This document shows, piece after piece, positions 33,431 through 42,546 of a stretch of 64,000 nt of DNA. Position numbers and translations under genes: made by a program. The stretch comes from Streptomyces sp. NRRL B-1347 (lineage in GTDB: Bacteria; Actinomycetota; Actinomycetes; Streptomycetales; Streptomycetaceae): the NCBI RefSeq assembly GCF_000720325.1, contig NZ_JOJM01000037.1, positions 1 to 64,000 on the forward strand, given 5' to 3'. The notes beneath the pieces were generated by a model, which saw only the letters and a list, made by a program, of their open reading frames with translations, was not told the DNA's origin and made no database searches. Position 1 is the stretch's first letter, and every line of letters starts with the position of its first letter.

Positions 33431-34546
33431 TCAGTCGCAGAGCGCCTTGTCCAGGAGCGCGTCCACGGCGTCGTCCGGGTCGCCGCGGAAGTCCGGTGTG
33501 AGCGCGATCGTGGCCTGGCGGCGCCGGTCCTCCGTGGTGAACGACCAGGACTGGTACGCCAGGGCATCGCCGTCGTTGCCGTACACGCGGACCCCGCACG
33601 AGGTGTCCCACCGGCGCAGCCCAAGGCCGTAGTTCCCGTCCTTGACCCCTGGTGTCTTCATCGCGGCGAGCAGGTGACCCGGCAGGAGGCGCCCACCAAG
33701 CAGTGCGGCCATGAACCGGTTGAGATCGTGTGTCGTGGAGATCATCTCGCCGCCCGCGCCCAGGAGCGACGGATTCATCGTGGTGAGGTCGACGAGACGT
33801 TCTCCGGTTGCCTGCCGGATCGGTACGTAGCCGTGCGGGTGCGGCCCCCGAATGCGCGGGTCCGTTCCCGGCACCGAGGTGCCGCGCAGCCGCAGGGGCC
33901 GGATGACGCGGCGCTCGATCTCCTCGCCGTACGGGCGACCGGTCACCTTCTCGATGATCTGGCCGAGCAGGAGGTAGCCGGTGTTGGAGTACGCGTAGCC
34001 GGAGCCCGGGGGTTCGAACGTCGGCGGGTCGGCCACCGCCCGCCGCACCAGCTCGGCCGCGGGCCAGGTCCGCAGCCGGTTGTCCAGGAACTCCGGCGAC
34101 GGCGGCATCGGCAGCAGACGGCGGTAGTCCGGCGCCCCGCTGGTGTGGTTGAGCAGATGCCGCACGGTGATCCGGTGACCTCGGGGCACAGCACCCGGCA
34201 GCCACGCTTCGACCTTGTCGTCCAGCTGCAAGCGGCCCTTCGCCACGAGTTGCAGGACGACGGTGGCCAGGAACGTCTTGGTGACGCTGCCTATCCGGAA
34301 GCGGCCGTGTGCCGGGACCGGCCGCTTCGTGTGCAGCTCGGCGACCCCGCTGGTGCCGCGCCATGTGCCGTCCTCGTCGCGTACCTCCATCAGCGCGCCC
34401 ACGGCGCTCGTGGTGGTGATCCCGTCCAGTCCTCTTTGCAGCCCGGTGCGATCCGCTGACATGGGCGCGGCGGCCGCGGCCATTGGTGCCGCGAGCACCG
34501 CCAGCGCCGTCGTCACCGTCATCAGTACCTGTTGCGCGCGCTTCAT
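33431..34546 (-). CDS. secreted serine hydrolase, class C beta-lactamase / D-Ala-D-Ala carboxypeptidase fold
   Basis: 371 residues from ATG 34546 (GAAGG 6 nt upstream). Signal peptide to about 27. Nucleophile motif S-x-x-K in RIGSVTKTFLATVVLQLVA (about 85-103), Y-x-N as YAYSNTGYLLLG, and LLNHTSG. The final K/H-T-G box is degraded (NDGDALAYQ). Members are DD-peptidases, beta-lactamases or esterases. It lies just downstream of the LuxC-LuxE operon terminus on the same strand and is a paralogue of the hydrolase at 43261. Confidence 0.87.
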   Translation of the reverse strand: MKRAQQVLMTVTTALAVLAAPMAAAAAPMSADRTGLQRGLDGITTTSAVGALMEVRDEDGTWRGTSGVAELHTKRPVPAHGRFRIGSVTKTFLATVVLQLVAKGRLQLDDKVEAWLPGAVPRGHRITVRHLLNHTSGAPDYRRLLPMPPSPEFLDNRLRTWPAAELVRRAVADPPTFEPPGSGYAYSNTGYLLLGQIIEKVTGRPYGEEIERRVIRPLRLRGTSVPGTDPRIRGPHPHGYVPIRQATGERLVDLTTMNPSLLGAGGEMISTTHDLNRFMAALLGGRLLPGHLLAAMKTPGVKDGNYGLGLRRWDTSCGVRVYGNDGDALAYQSWSFTTEDRRRQATIALTPDFRGDPDDAVDALLDKALCD

Positions 34547-34719
34547 CCCGGCCTTCCCATGAGCAGTCCTGTCGCATCGTTCCGTCCCCGTCGACGGGGC
34601 TGTGACGCGATGCGCCCCATGGGCCAAGAGCTTGGGGGAGGGGCCGGGCCGCCGCGATGGGGCTCGTCGCCGTATCCGGCAGGGGGTTACCCCCACCTCG
34701 CCGCCCCGGCCCCTCCGCG

Positions 34720-37305
34720 TTACGCCGAGGTCCTCCTGAGGTCGATGACCGTGCGCAGCTTGCCGCTGCTCGCGGTGCGCTCCAGGTCCGGCCCTTCGAC
34801 GAGTTCGACCGAGCAGGTCAGCAGGTGCTCCTCGGTGACGGCCGCGGCGAGTTCGGGGATGGCCGCCAGGAACGCGGCGCGCGCCCGGTGCGGGTCGGTG
34901 GCGTACTGCCGTTCCAGGCGTACCGTCAGGTGTTCGCGGGCGGCCTCGGTGGTCAGGACCAGCTGGAGTTCACCGCTGTATCCCAGGTGTTCCTGGGCGA
35001 CCGCCACGAAGCGGCGGTAGTGGTAGAAGTACGTGCCGATGCGGATCACGTCACCGTGGCGGCCCAGGAGTTCGATGCGCGGGGCGTGGCTGCCGCAGGG
35101 GCAGACGCCCGGCACGGCGCGGCCGAGGTCGCCGATCTGGTAGCGCTCCAGGCGCTGGCCGGAGCGGTGCCGGCTGGTGAAGACCAGACGGCCCGTCCGC
35201 CCGTCCGCCACCGGGCGGTCCTCCTCCGGGTCCAGGATCTCCAGGGTGTGCAGCTCGGTCAGGACGTGGTGCACCGAGCCCTCGGCGTGGGCGCACTGGT
35301 AACCCAGCGGGCCCAGGTCCGTGCTGCCGTAGGAGGCGGAACGGATGACCTCGACGCCGAAGGTCTCGGTGAGGGTGCGGCGCTGCTCGGCGGTGAAGTG
35401 CTCGCCGCCGTAGAACACCTTGCGGATTCCGCCGTAGGAGCGCAGCAGTTCGCCGTGGGAGTGGAACAGCTGCCAGAGGTAGGACGGCATGCCGAAGAGG
35501 GTGTCGACGCGGTGGGTGACCAGGGCCTCGGCGACCGCCGCGCCGTCGGTGCTCGCCGCCATCGGGATCTGGGTGGCGTTCAGGCGCTCCAGGATGGAGA
35601 AGAAGCTGATGAACCCGCCGTACATGTCACCGCAGTAGAAGAGGTTGGCGGCACGGTCGCGGGCGGGGTCGAACCCGGCGGCGAGCAGGCCGTGCGCGGC
35701 GGCCCGCATCTGGGTGTCGTAGTCGTGGTGGGTGAACAGGGACAGGGCAGGGGTGCCGGTGGTGCCGCCACTGCGGAAGTACAGCTGGGCGTGCTCGGGC
35801 GAAAGGGTCGCCAACTGCCGTTGTACGCCCGCCTTGTCGAGGAGGTCACCGGTCGGCGGGGCGGGGGTGGGCAGGGGCGCGACCAGGTCGTCGAGGCAGG
35901 CCGTGGTCCTGAAGTGCTCGGTGGCCTGGACGCTGACGCGGCGGCTGTAGCGCGGGAGCGCGTAGACCCCGTCGTGCGGTTCGCCGTCGTAGCTGTCCAG
36001 CATGCCGCCGACGGGGGTGACGCGCAGCGCGCCCGCGGTGAGGAGGGTGCGGGCGAGCCGGGCGATGTCCGTGCGGCTGCCGCCGACGGCGGCCGTCTGG
36101 AGGTAACGGCGCATGGGGCGCAGCGTGGCGGTGATGTCCCGGGCGGGCAGCGGCTTGACCCAGATGCTGCGGTGCAGCGGGGACGCGCTGAGCGCGGGGC
36201 GGACGTCGGCGAGGACCCGCCAGGTGCCGTCGTCGGCGGCGATGACCTTGGTCAGGCCCAGGTGCTGTTCCAGGCGGGCGAGCAGCTCGGTCGTGGTGAT
36301 CTCGGCCTCTTCCGCACCGTCCGGGTACGCGGCAGGGGCTGCGGCGGCGGATGCCTCGGCCAGGACGGGAGCGAAGGCCTCCGCGAAGGCGAAGACGTCC
36401 TCGGTGTTCTCGGTGTCGAGGTAGACCACCTGCGGGCTGGAGCACGCCTGCTGGTCGAGCCGGCAGACGTCCGCGGCGAGCGCGTCGAGGGTCGTCGGGT
36501 CCTGCCAGGCGTCGCGGGTCAGATAGGCGAAGGAGATCTTGTGGCCCCACTCGACCAACCGGCAGCCGGGCGGGGCGAGTTCGGCGATGCCCGCCACCGC
36601 GTCCTCTCCTCCCCACACGGCGATGGCGTCGGCGGGCGCGCACATCAGGCGGAGCCAGTCCTGGCGGCTCGATGAGAAGCGCAGCGCGACGATGCGGCGG
36701 GCGAGCGCGCCGGTGGGGTCGGCGGCGGCGAGTTCGGCGAGCAGGTGCTGGGCGAGCAGGGTGTCGCCGCTGCTGGTCTTGAGGACGTTGACGTTGCCTG
36801 TGAGCAGGCCTTCGACGACGCTGAGCGGGGCGACGGCCGCGGCGTTTCCGGGGGCTATGTGCACCAGGAGCCCGACCGGGGCCCAGGCCTCGAAGACGGT
36901 TTCGCGGGCGTCGGGGCGGGTCAGGCGCTCGGGGGCGGTGCCGCCGAGCTCGCGGCGCAGCTTGCGTTCCAGGGCGGGCCTGGCGAGCGCGGCGGCCAGT
37001 TCGGTGAGGGTCGCCCCGGCCTCCGCCGGGTCGGCGAAGTGGGAGGTGAGGCGCTCCCGGACCGCACTCGCGGGATCGCTCAGGGCGGCGCTGAGCCCGG
37101 CGCACGCGCTCAGTACGGTCTCGGTGGGAAGGGGCTCGGCCAGGGCCTGCTCGACCAGGCCAGGAAGGGCCGCGAGACGAGCGGCGGCCTCGGTGTCGTC
37201 GAGGAACTCGCCCTGCCAGAAATGGACGTCGTCGGTCGTTGCGGAGGTCACTTCGAAGGATGCTTCCGTGTTCGTCGTCTCAGGGGTCGTCGTCGGGGTG
37301 CTCAT
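34720..37305 (-). CDS. fusion: LuxC-type acyl reductase + PaaK/LuxE-like acyl-adenylating domain
   Basis: 861 residues; ATG 37305 overlaps the previous stop by ATGA. Residues about 1-440 match LuxC (acyl-CoA/acyl-enzyme reductase): VLLVHIAPGNAAAVAPLSVVEGLLTGN (split, about 140-165) is NADPH-site-like, and DQQACSSPQVVYL places the catalytic Cys at 288, close to Cys286 of Vibrio LuxC. Residues about 455-861 are a PaaK/LuxE-like ANL domain: YFRSGGTTGTPALSLF at about 520-535, NLFYCGDMYGGF, YGSTDLG, and terminal SGKLRTVIDL with the likely Lys. LuxC reduces acyl groups to aldehydes and LuxE loads them onto it; here activation and reduction are in one chain. Last gene of a five-gene overlapping operon. 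Confidence 0.85.
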   Translation of the reverse strand: MSTPTTTPETTNTEASFEVTSATTDDVHFWQGEFLDDTEAAARLAALPGLVEQALAEPLPTETVLSACAGLSAALSDPASAVRERLTSHFADPAEAGATLTELAAALARPALERKLRRELGGTAPERLTRPDARETVFEAWAPVGLLVHIAPGNAAAVAPLSVVEGLLTGNVNVLKTSSGDTLLAQHLLAELAAADPTGALARRIVALRFSSSRQDWLRLMCAPADAIAVWGGEDAVAGIAELAPPGCRLVEWGHKISFAYLTRDAWQDPTTLDALAADVCRLDQQACSSPQVVYLDTENTEDVFAFAEAFAPVLAEASAAAAPAAYPDGAEEAEITTTELLARLEQHLGLTKVIAADDGTWRVLADVRPALSASPLHRSIWVKPLPARDITATLRPMRRYLQTAAVGGSRTDIARLARTLLTAGALRVTPVGGMLDSYDGEPHDGVYALPRYSRRVSVQATEHFRTTACLDDLVAPLPTPAPPTGDLLDKAGVQRQLATLSPEHAQLYFRSGGTTGTPALSLFTHHDYDTQMRAAAHGLLAAGFDPARDRAANLFYCGDMYGGFISFFSILERLNATQIPMAASTDGAAVAEALVTHRVDTLFGMPSYLWQLFHSHGELLRSYGGIRKVFYGGEHFTAEQRRTLTETFGVEVIRSASYGSTDLGPLGYQCAHAEGSVHHVLTELHTLEILDPEEDRPVADGRTGRLVFTSRHRSGQRLERYQIGDLGRAVPGVCPCGSHAPRIELLGRHGDVIRIGTYFYHYRRFVAVAQEHLGYSGELQLVLTTEAAREHLTVRLERQYATDPHRARAAFLAAIPELAAAVTEEHLLTCSVELVEGPDLERTASSGKLRTVIDLRRTSA

Positions 37306-38495
37306 GCCCGTCCCTTCAGGAGCTCGGCGGCGGCCACCGCGCAGCTGCGGTTGCGGCTGACGCCCGCGCGGCCGTGGATGGTGAACCACGGCGTGGACAG
37401 CGGGCAGCCGCACTCCTGTGCGGGATGCAGCGAGGCGAGGTCGCCCATCACGACGCTCTGCGCCGGTACGGAGGTGATGTACGGGGAGACCAGGTGCAGG
37501 AAGCCGGGCTCCCCGTACGGCAGCGGTCGCAGGGTGCGCGTGTCGCGGACGGCGGCGCGGGACCACACCGGCACGTGCAGCCGGTGCCGGGCGCACTCGA
37601 TGTAGGGCACGCAGTGCTCCACGGAGCCGAAGGTGTCCCGGATCCGCTCCGGGGCGACGCCGAGCTGCTCGGTCACCCGCGCGTAGAACTCCGCCTTGCC
37701 GATGCGCCGGTCGGCGTGGCCCTTCCAGCCGCCGCCGAGCACCACGAGGGATCCCGCGGGCAGGTGGATCGGCGGCGTGCCCTGGGCGCGCATCCTCTCC
37801 AGCGTGAAGTGCAGGAACGCGGGGAAGCCGAGGATGCGCACCGGCAGGCCCTCCGCCACGTACCGCTGGAGCGCGGCGACGCAGCCGTGCACGTCGAACT
37901 CGTGGCCGCCGCCGGTGTGGCGCAGGGCGTGGGTGACGTCCGCGGCCGGGGCGAAGTCGCACAGGTAGTTGTCGGTGAAGGAGGTGCCGAGCTTCATGCT
38001 CGGGGCGGGCTCGTAGCTGTAGAGCAGGTAGTTGACGGGCTGGTCGGGGGTGATCCAGCCGTAGTGGTCGAAGATCCGGGCCACCATGCGCTGCGCGGAG
38101 CGGATGGTCCACTCGTCGAAGAACATCTGTGACTTCTGGCCGGTGGTGCCGGAGGAGGTCAGATGGAGGAAGACGTCCTCGCGCGGGACGGACAGCACCT
38201 CGTGCCGCTTGAAGAAGGTGGCGTGGACCAGCGGGGTGCGGATGCCGGCGCCCACCGTCGGTGCCGCGGCCTCGGGGGCGTCGGCGAGCAGCGAGCGGAA
38301 GAACGGCGAGCGGGCGGCGTGCCAGTCGTTGGTCTCGGCCATGGCGGCCGCGAACAGCTCGTCGGTGGCGCGGCCGTGGACGTACGGCTGCGGCAGGTCG
38401 CACAGGCGCTGGACGTGGCCGAGGGCCCGGGCGTCCGGGACGTGCACGGGGGCGAGATGGGGGTTCACCGGGGTGTCCGGGGCGAGCGTGTTCAC
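37302..38495 (-). CDS. LuxE-type acyl-protein synthetase
   Basis: 397 residues; GTG 38495 overlaps the GNAT gene stop by 4 bp. LuxE signature HLTSSGTTGQKSQMFFDEWTIRSAQRMVARIFDHYG (split, about 110-145); GGGWKGHADRRIGKAEFYARV (about 245-265) and RDTFGSVEHCVPY are conserved in LuxE. LuxE ATP-dependently activates a fatty acid and passes it to the LuxC cysteine. The presence of LuxE beside a LuxC fusion strongly suggests an acid-to-aldehyde reductase complex, with this enzyme supplying acyl-AMP. No luxA/B or luxD is present, so light emission is not implied. Near its end, ECGCPLSTP has clustered Cys, possibly a metal site. Confidence 0.85.
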   Translation of the reverse strand: MNTLAPDTPVNPHLAPVHVPDARALGHVQRLCDLPQPYVHGRATDELFAAAMAETNDWHAARSPFFRSLLADAPEAAAPTVGAGIRTPLVHATFFKRHEVLSVPREDVFLHLTSSGTTGQKSQMFFDEWTIRSAQRMVARIFDHYGWITPDQPVNYLLYSYEPAPSMKLGTSFTDNYLCDFAPAADVTHALRHTGGGHEFDVHGCVAALQRYVAEGLPVRILGFPAFLHFTLERMRAQGTPPIHLPAGSLVVLGGGWKGHADRRIGKAEFYARVTEQLGVAPERIRDTFGSVEHCVPYIECARHRLHVPVWSRAAVRDTRTLRPLPYGEPGFLHLVSPYITSVPAQSVVMGDLASLHPAQECGCPLSTPWFTIHGRAGVSRNRSCAVAAAELLKGRA

Positions 38496-39634
38496 AGGGC
38501 AACCTCGTGGCGGGGCAGGTAGGTGGCGGTCCAGGCCGTCAAGTAGGCGCTCACATACGGCTGGAGCGGCCCGCTGACGGCGATGGTCCGGAAGTCGATC
38601 TGGCGGCTCGTGCGGGACAGCACCACGTAGTCGTGGAGGGTCTCGCCGATGCGCCGCATGGCCGGGTAGACGGCGCTGGGGACGAAGCCCTGGGCCAGGA
38701 AGGCGGTCAGGCTGGCGGTGTCCGACAGCGGCAGGAGCGTCTCCACGTAGTCGGCGCCGGACCGGGAGACCGTCGCCATCAGGGGTTCCAGGGCATGGGT
38801 GACCGCCGCCGGATGGGGGTGCACGGCGATCAGGGCGCAGCTCCCCGCGACCGGGTTGAGGTCCACGTACGCCTCGAACGCGCCGTCCGGCGGCACCAGG
38901 ACGGCGGTGGGCGCGTGCAGCGGGTAGTAGCGTCCGGCCGGGTCGGGGAAGAGTTCGAGGAAGCGGCGCCGTACGAACCCGGGCGCGCTGATCACTTCCA
39001 GGTCCGCGGTCGGCGGCTGGGCCGGGCCGGCCGGGCCGACGGTGTGCGGGGACGGCACCGCCGCGTACGGGACGCCGGTGCTGGACTCGGCAGCGGTCAG
39101 CAGCGGCGCCAGCGCGGCGGGCGCGCGGGGCACGCTCTCGCGGCGGGCGAGGACCCCGTCGGCGAAGCGGGCGAACAGACCCAGGCTCTCGCAGCCCGCC
39201 ACCTCGGCGGCGTTGGGCAGCAGGCCGAGGGGCTTGAAGCCGTTGCGGACCACGACCTGTTGGGGTCCTTCGGTGACCATCCGTACGGTGGCGTAGACGG
39301 AGTCCAGGCGCTCGGCGGCGAAGGCCGCGTCGCACACGGCCCCGGTCAGCCGCCCGGCGAGGCCGCCCCGGCGGCGGTCGGGGTGGACCGCGAGGCCGAC
39401 GAGCTTGCCGATGCGGCTGCCCGGGTCGGTCTGCACGACCGCCGAGCCCGCCAGCGCGCCGCCGTCGGCGAGCCGGGCGGTGAGCCAGTGCGTGTGCGGG
39501 TCGGTGATCAGCCGCCGCATCACCGCGGGGTCGCTGCCCAGCGGTACGGGGTACCCGTGGCCGTACACGTCGAAGTACAGCTGACGCAGGTCGGCGATGT
39601 CCTGGAGCGTCGCGGGGGCGAGGGTGACGGTCAT
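38492..39634 (-). CDS. GNAT-domain protein with C-terminal extension
   Basis: 380 residues from ATG 39634, overlapping the MFS stop by ATGA. N-terminal GNAT domain (about 1-165): beta4/motif A KLVGLAVHPDRRRGGLAGRLTGAVCDAAF (split, about 72-100) with R-R-x-G-G-L-A, then VVRNGFKPLG. The remaining about 200 residues (FVRRRFLELFPDPAGRYYPLH, VPPDGAFEAYVDLNPVAGSC, MRRIGETLHDYVVL) form a second, unassigned domain, possibly a degenerate GNAT. It may transfer an acyl or acetyl group to the operon's product or to a carrier; no direct evidence. Confidence 0.75.
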   Translation of the reverse strand: MTVTLAPATLQDIADLRQLYFDVYGHGYPVPLGSDPAVMRRLITDPHTHWLTARLADGGALAGSAVVQTDPGSRIGKLVGLAVHPDRRRGGLAGRLTGAVCDAAFAAERLDSVYATVRMVTEGPQQVVVRNGFKPLGLLPNAAEVAGCESLGLFARFADGVLARRESVPRAPAALAPLLTAAESSTGVPYAAVPSPHTVGPAGPAQPPTADLEVISAPGFVRRRFLELFPDPAGRYYPLHAPTAVLVPPDGAFEAYVDLNPVAGSCALIAVHPHPAAVTHALEPLMATVSRSGADYVETLLPLSDTASLTAFLAQGFVPSAVYPAMRRIGETLHDYVVLSRTSRQIDFRTIAVSGPLQPYVSAYLTAWTATYLPRHEVAL

Positions 39635-40905
39635 CGGACGGCCTCCGGCACGGCGGCGGGGGCCGGGTCGGGAACGTCCGGCGCCTGCATGTGTCCGCGC
39701 CGTCCGAGCAGGAACAGGGCCGCCGCGACGGGCAGCAGGCCCACCCCCTGGACCAGACACAGCCAGCGCGCGTCCAGGTGGTCGCCGAGCGCCCCGAACA
39801 GCAGGGAGGACAGCGGGAAGGTGGCGCCGAGCAGCGCCTGCATCACCGCGAAGAACCCCGGTTTGTCGACGGCCGGGACCGACCGCTGGAACAGGGCGAC
39901 GAAGCGTACGCCGATGACGCCGAGGCACCAGCCCGCGAGGCCGAGCGCCGCCAGGGCCACCGCCGCGCTCGGCGCGATGCCGGGCAGGGCGAGCGCGAGC
40001 GCCATCAGCGCCAGGCAGCTGCCGCCGACCGTGGTGGGCGCGCCCGGCAGGCGTCCTCCGGTGAAGGATCCCAGCAGGGTGCCCGCGCCGAGGGCCGCTT
40101 CCAGGGCGGCGACGGTCGAGCCCTGGCCGTGCAGGACCGAGCGGGTGTAGAGCGGCATGACGACGTACACGGCCGTGGTGAAGACGTTCGCCACGGCGAA
40201 GCAGAGCAGGGTCCGCCGGATGACGGGCAGGTCGGCCAGGATCTGGCGCAGCGTCCTGCTCGGCGGTGCGTCCGCGACGGTGCCGGTGGCGGCTCCGGGG
40301 AAGCGGGTCAGCGCGACGAGGAGGGCCGCGCTGAGGTACGCGGCCGCGCACCCGGCGACGATGCCCGCCAGGTCCCAGGCGTCGACCAGGAGCGGCCCGA
40401 GGAGACCGCCCGCGAGCCCGGCCAGGGACTGCGTGGACAGCTCGAAGCCGGTCGCGGCCTCGATGTCGGCGTCCTCCACAAGGTCGGGGACCGAGGTGGT
40501 CAGGCACGGGTCGAACAGGGCCTGGCAGCCCGCGAGCAGCAGGGCCGCGGCGTACACGACGGCGGTGGGCAACCGGTCCGCGTAGGTCCACGTGGCCGTC
40601 GCGGTGGCGACGAGGCCCGCAAGAGCCGCCGCGCCCGCGAGGACGGTGCGGTGCGGGCAGCGGGCGATGACCCTGGCGACCAGCGGCACCAGGAGCACCG
40701 GGGGCAGCGTGCTGACGGCGAGGAACGCCCCCGACGCGACGCCGCGGTCGGCGCCCGCCGCCTGGCTGATCAGCCACCACACCACACCGACCTGGAACAT
40801 CCGGGCCGCCGCCTGGGTGAGGACCTGCGCGGTCCACACCGCTCCGAAGGCGCGGTTGCGCAGCACGACGGGCAGTCTGCCGCCCGTTCTCGCGGTCGTG
40901 GTCAT
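39631..40905 (-). CDS. MFS transporter, 12-helix exporter type
   Basis: 424 residues from ATG 40905, overlapping the PaaK-like gene's stop by ATGA. About twelve hydrophobic helices. After RNRAFGAVWTAQVLTQAAARMFQVGVVWWLI (split) come the helix-2/3 loop RVIARCPHRTVL and the central loop about 180-215. This layout matches the EntS/MefA-type drug and siderophore exporters. Export of the cluster's product is inferred from operon membership. Confidence 0.87.
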   Translation of the reverse strand: MTTTARTGGRLPVVLRNRAFGAVWTAQVLTQAAARMFQVGVVWWLISQAAGADRGVASGAFLAVSTLPPVLLVPLVARVIARCPHRTVLAGAAALAGLVATATATWTYADRLPTAVVYAAALLLAGCQALFDPCLTTSVPDLVEDADIEAATGFELSTQSLAGLAGGLLGPLLVDAWDLAGIVAGCAAAYLSAALLVALTRFPGAATGTVADAPPSRTLRQILADLPVIRRTLLCFAVANVFTTAVYVVMPLYTRSVLHGQGSTVAALEAALGAGTLLGSFTGGRLPGAPTTVGGSCLALMALALALPGIAPSAAVALAALGLAGWCLGVIGVRFVALFQRSVPAVDKPGFFAVMQALLGATFPLSSLLFGALGDHLDARWLCLVQGVGLLPVAAALFLLGRRGHMQAPDVPDPAPAAVPEAVR

Positions 40906-42164
40906 GAGCCCAGCCGTTCGTCCACGACGCGGATCAGCTTGCCCGAGCGCGCGTTGACGGCCAGGTCGCCGTGGCGTACCCACTCCACCGACAGCGGGTG
41001 GATGTGCCGGGCCGTTACGGCCTCGTCGAAGAGCGGGCGGTCCGTCAGGAGTTCCTTGCGGATCGCGTCGGCGAGGTCGGCGCGCCCTGCGGGACCGGTG
41101 TCGGCCGCCAGCCGCAGCAGCAGGCCGTCGCGTCCTTCCCAGTGGCGCAGGACCAGCTGTACGCCGGTCACGTGGCCCGCCACGTCGGCGCGTCGGACGA
41201 GGTCCTGCACGTCCTGGGTGTAGAGCGAGACCGGCCCCACGCGCACGCCTTCCTGCGAGCGGCCCAGGATCCGGAAGTGACCGGGTGCGGCGGAGGTCCA
41301 CTCGGCGCGGTCGCCCGCCGGGTAGCGCAGGACGGGCATCAGGTGGCGGCGCAGGTCGCTCACCACGACCTTGCCGGGCACGCCGGGTTCGGTGATCGGC
41401 TCGTCGGTGTCCTCGTCGAGGATCTCCACGACGCTGTAGGGGGTGAAGGCGCGGTGGACCCGCGGGTCGGGGCCGGGCACGGCGCACCCGAGGAGGCCCG
41501 CGTCCACGCTGGCGTACCCCACCGAGCCGGTGCGGGCGCGGGGGAACGCGCGGGCGAGCAGCGGCTCTTGGTCCGCGTACAGGCTCTCCCCGCCGAAGAG
41601 CAGCAGCTCCACCCGCGGGAGTTGCCGCCCGGCGGTGACGAGGTGGTCGGCCAGGGCGCACAGCGTGGTCGGGGTGCCCGCGACCACCTCCACGTCGAAC
41701 TGCTCCAGGGTGTGCGCGGTCGACTCCAGCGGCGCGCCGCCACCGATGGGCAGCCTGACGTTGGAGACGGGGCAGCGGTGCAGTGAGTCGAGGATGAAGG
41801 TGAAGCTGGCGTACAGGTCACCGGCGTAGAAGAGGTCGGCGACCCGGTGTCCGGGGCGCAGCCCGGAATCCACCAGCCCGGCGCCGAAGGCGGTGGTGAA
41901 GTCCCGCCATTCCTCACGGGTGTAGAAGGAGAATTTCGGCGAGCCGGTGGTGCCGCCGCTCTTGAAGACGACGGCCTCATCGAGAGGTCCGGTCAGGAGT
42001 TGATTGTCCCGGGGCGTGTTGGCCTGCCAGAACGCGGTCTGGGGCACGACCGGAAGCTGCGTCAGATCCGTGACGCGGTCCGGAAGCCCTGCGTAGAGCT
42101 CGGCGTAGAACGGGGAGCGACGGCGAACGAAGCGTATGAGTTCCGTCAATGGTTGAACGGGCAT
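40902..42164 (-). CDS. PaaK/LuxE-like acyl-adenylating enzyme, first gene of operon
   Basis: 420 residues from ATG 42164 (AGGAAATTG upstream); TTG 42167 is one codon longer. Begins PLTELIRFVRRRSPFYAELYAGLPDRVTDLTQLP (split), the PaaK opening. ATP motif VFKSGGTTGSPKFSFY near 65-80; ADLFYAGDLYASFTFILDSLH resembles the same stretch of the LuxC fusion, so the two are paralogues; GYASVDAGLLG; GRSQEGVRVGPVSLYTQDVQD; terminal ARSGKLIRVVDERLG with the catalytic Lys. It activates an unknown carboxylate. Not a true phenylacetate-CoA ligase: it is shorter and differs in the substrate region from paaK at 7640. Confidence 0.83.
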   Translation of the reverse strand: MPVQPLTELIRFVRRRSPFYAELYAGLPDRVTDLTQLPVVPQTAFWQANTPRDNQLLTGPLDEAVVFKSGGTTGSPKFSFYTREEWRDFTTAFGAGLVDSGLRPGHRVADLFYAGDLYASFTFILDSLHRCPVSNVRLPIGGGAPLESTAHTLEQFDVEVVAGTPTTLCALADHLVTAGRQLPRVELLLFGGESLYADQEPLLARAFPRARTGSVGYASVDAGLLGCAVPGPDPRVHRAFTPYSVVEILDEDTDEPITEPGVPGKVVVSDLRRHLMPVLRYPAGDRAEWTSAAPGHFRILGRSQEGVRVGPVSLYTQDVQDLVRRADVAGHVTGVQLVLRHWEGRDGLLLRLAADTGPAGRADLADAIRKELLTDRPLFDEAVTARHIHPLSVEWVRHGDLAVNARSGKLIRVVDERLGS

Positions 42165-42546
42165 CAATTTCCTGCTTTACGGCATACGAAGGCGGCGAAA
42201 TCCCCTGTGGGAGAGATCGCCTGGTGTGGTTGGGGTGGCGCCCGCCTGCCGGGGCCTGTCCGGAGCTTCTGTCACGGACGGCCCGCCGGTGTCACGGACT
42301 GCGTTCAGAAGATTACCGCACGGGGAACGCTCAGAATTCCCACCCGTGTTCCGGTCGCGCGTCAGCGACGACTTCCGGCCACCGCGCCTCGGCTGCGGGT
42401 GGGTGGCTGTCCTGAGGGTGTGTCACCCCCGGTGGCCTGTGCGTTTGTCGGGTTCCTTGCCCGGACCGCTGACACGGTGACGCAGGGCGCGAGCCGTTCT
42501 TTCCGTCTCGCTCATGACCCCGGCCCCGCTCATGACCCCAGTGGCT
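42165..42546. other. intergenic region: promoter of the LuxC/LuxE operon
   Basis: 382 bp between the TetR stop (42547) and the operon start, both on the minus strand. No convincing gene on either strand. It must hold the operon promoter if the operon is not read through from TetR. A short GGGTG/CACCC hairpin lies near 42418-42432. No strong palindrome stands out. Confidence 0.5.

Noticed and set aside
34720..38495. Bioluminescence (lux) operon
   Set aside because: LuxC- and LuxE-type domains are present but luciferase (luxA/B) and acyl-transferase (luxD) genes are not, so light production is unsupported.
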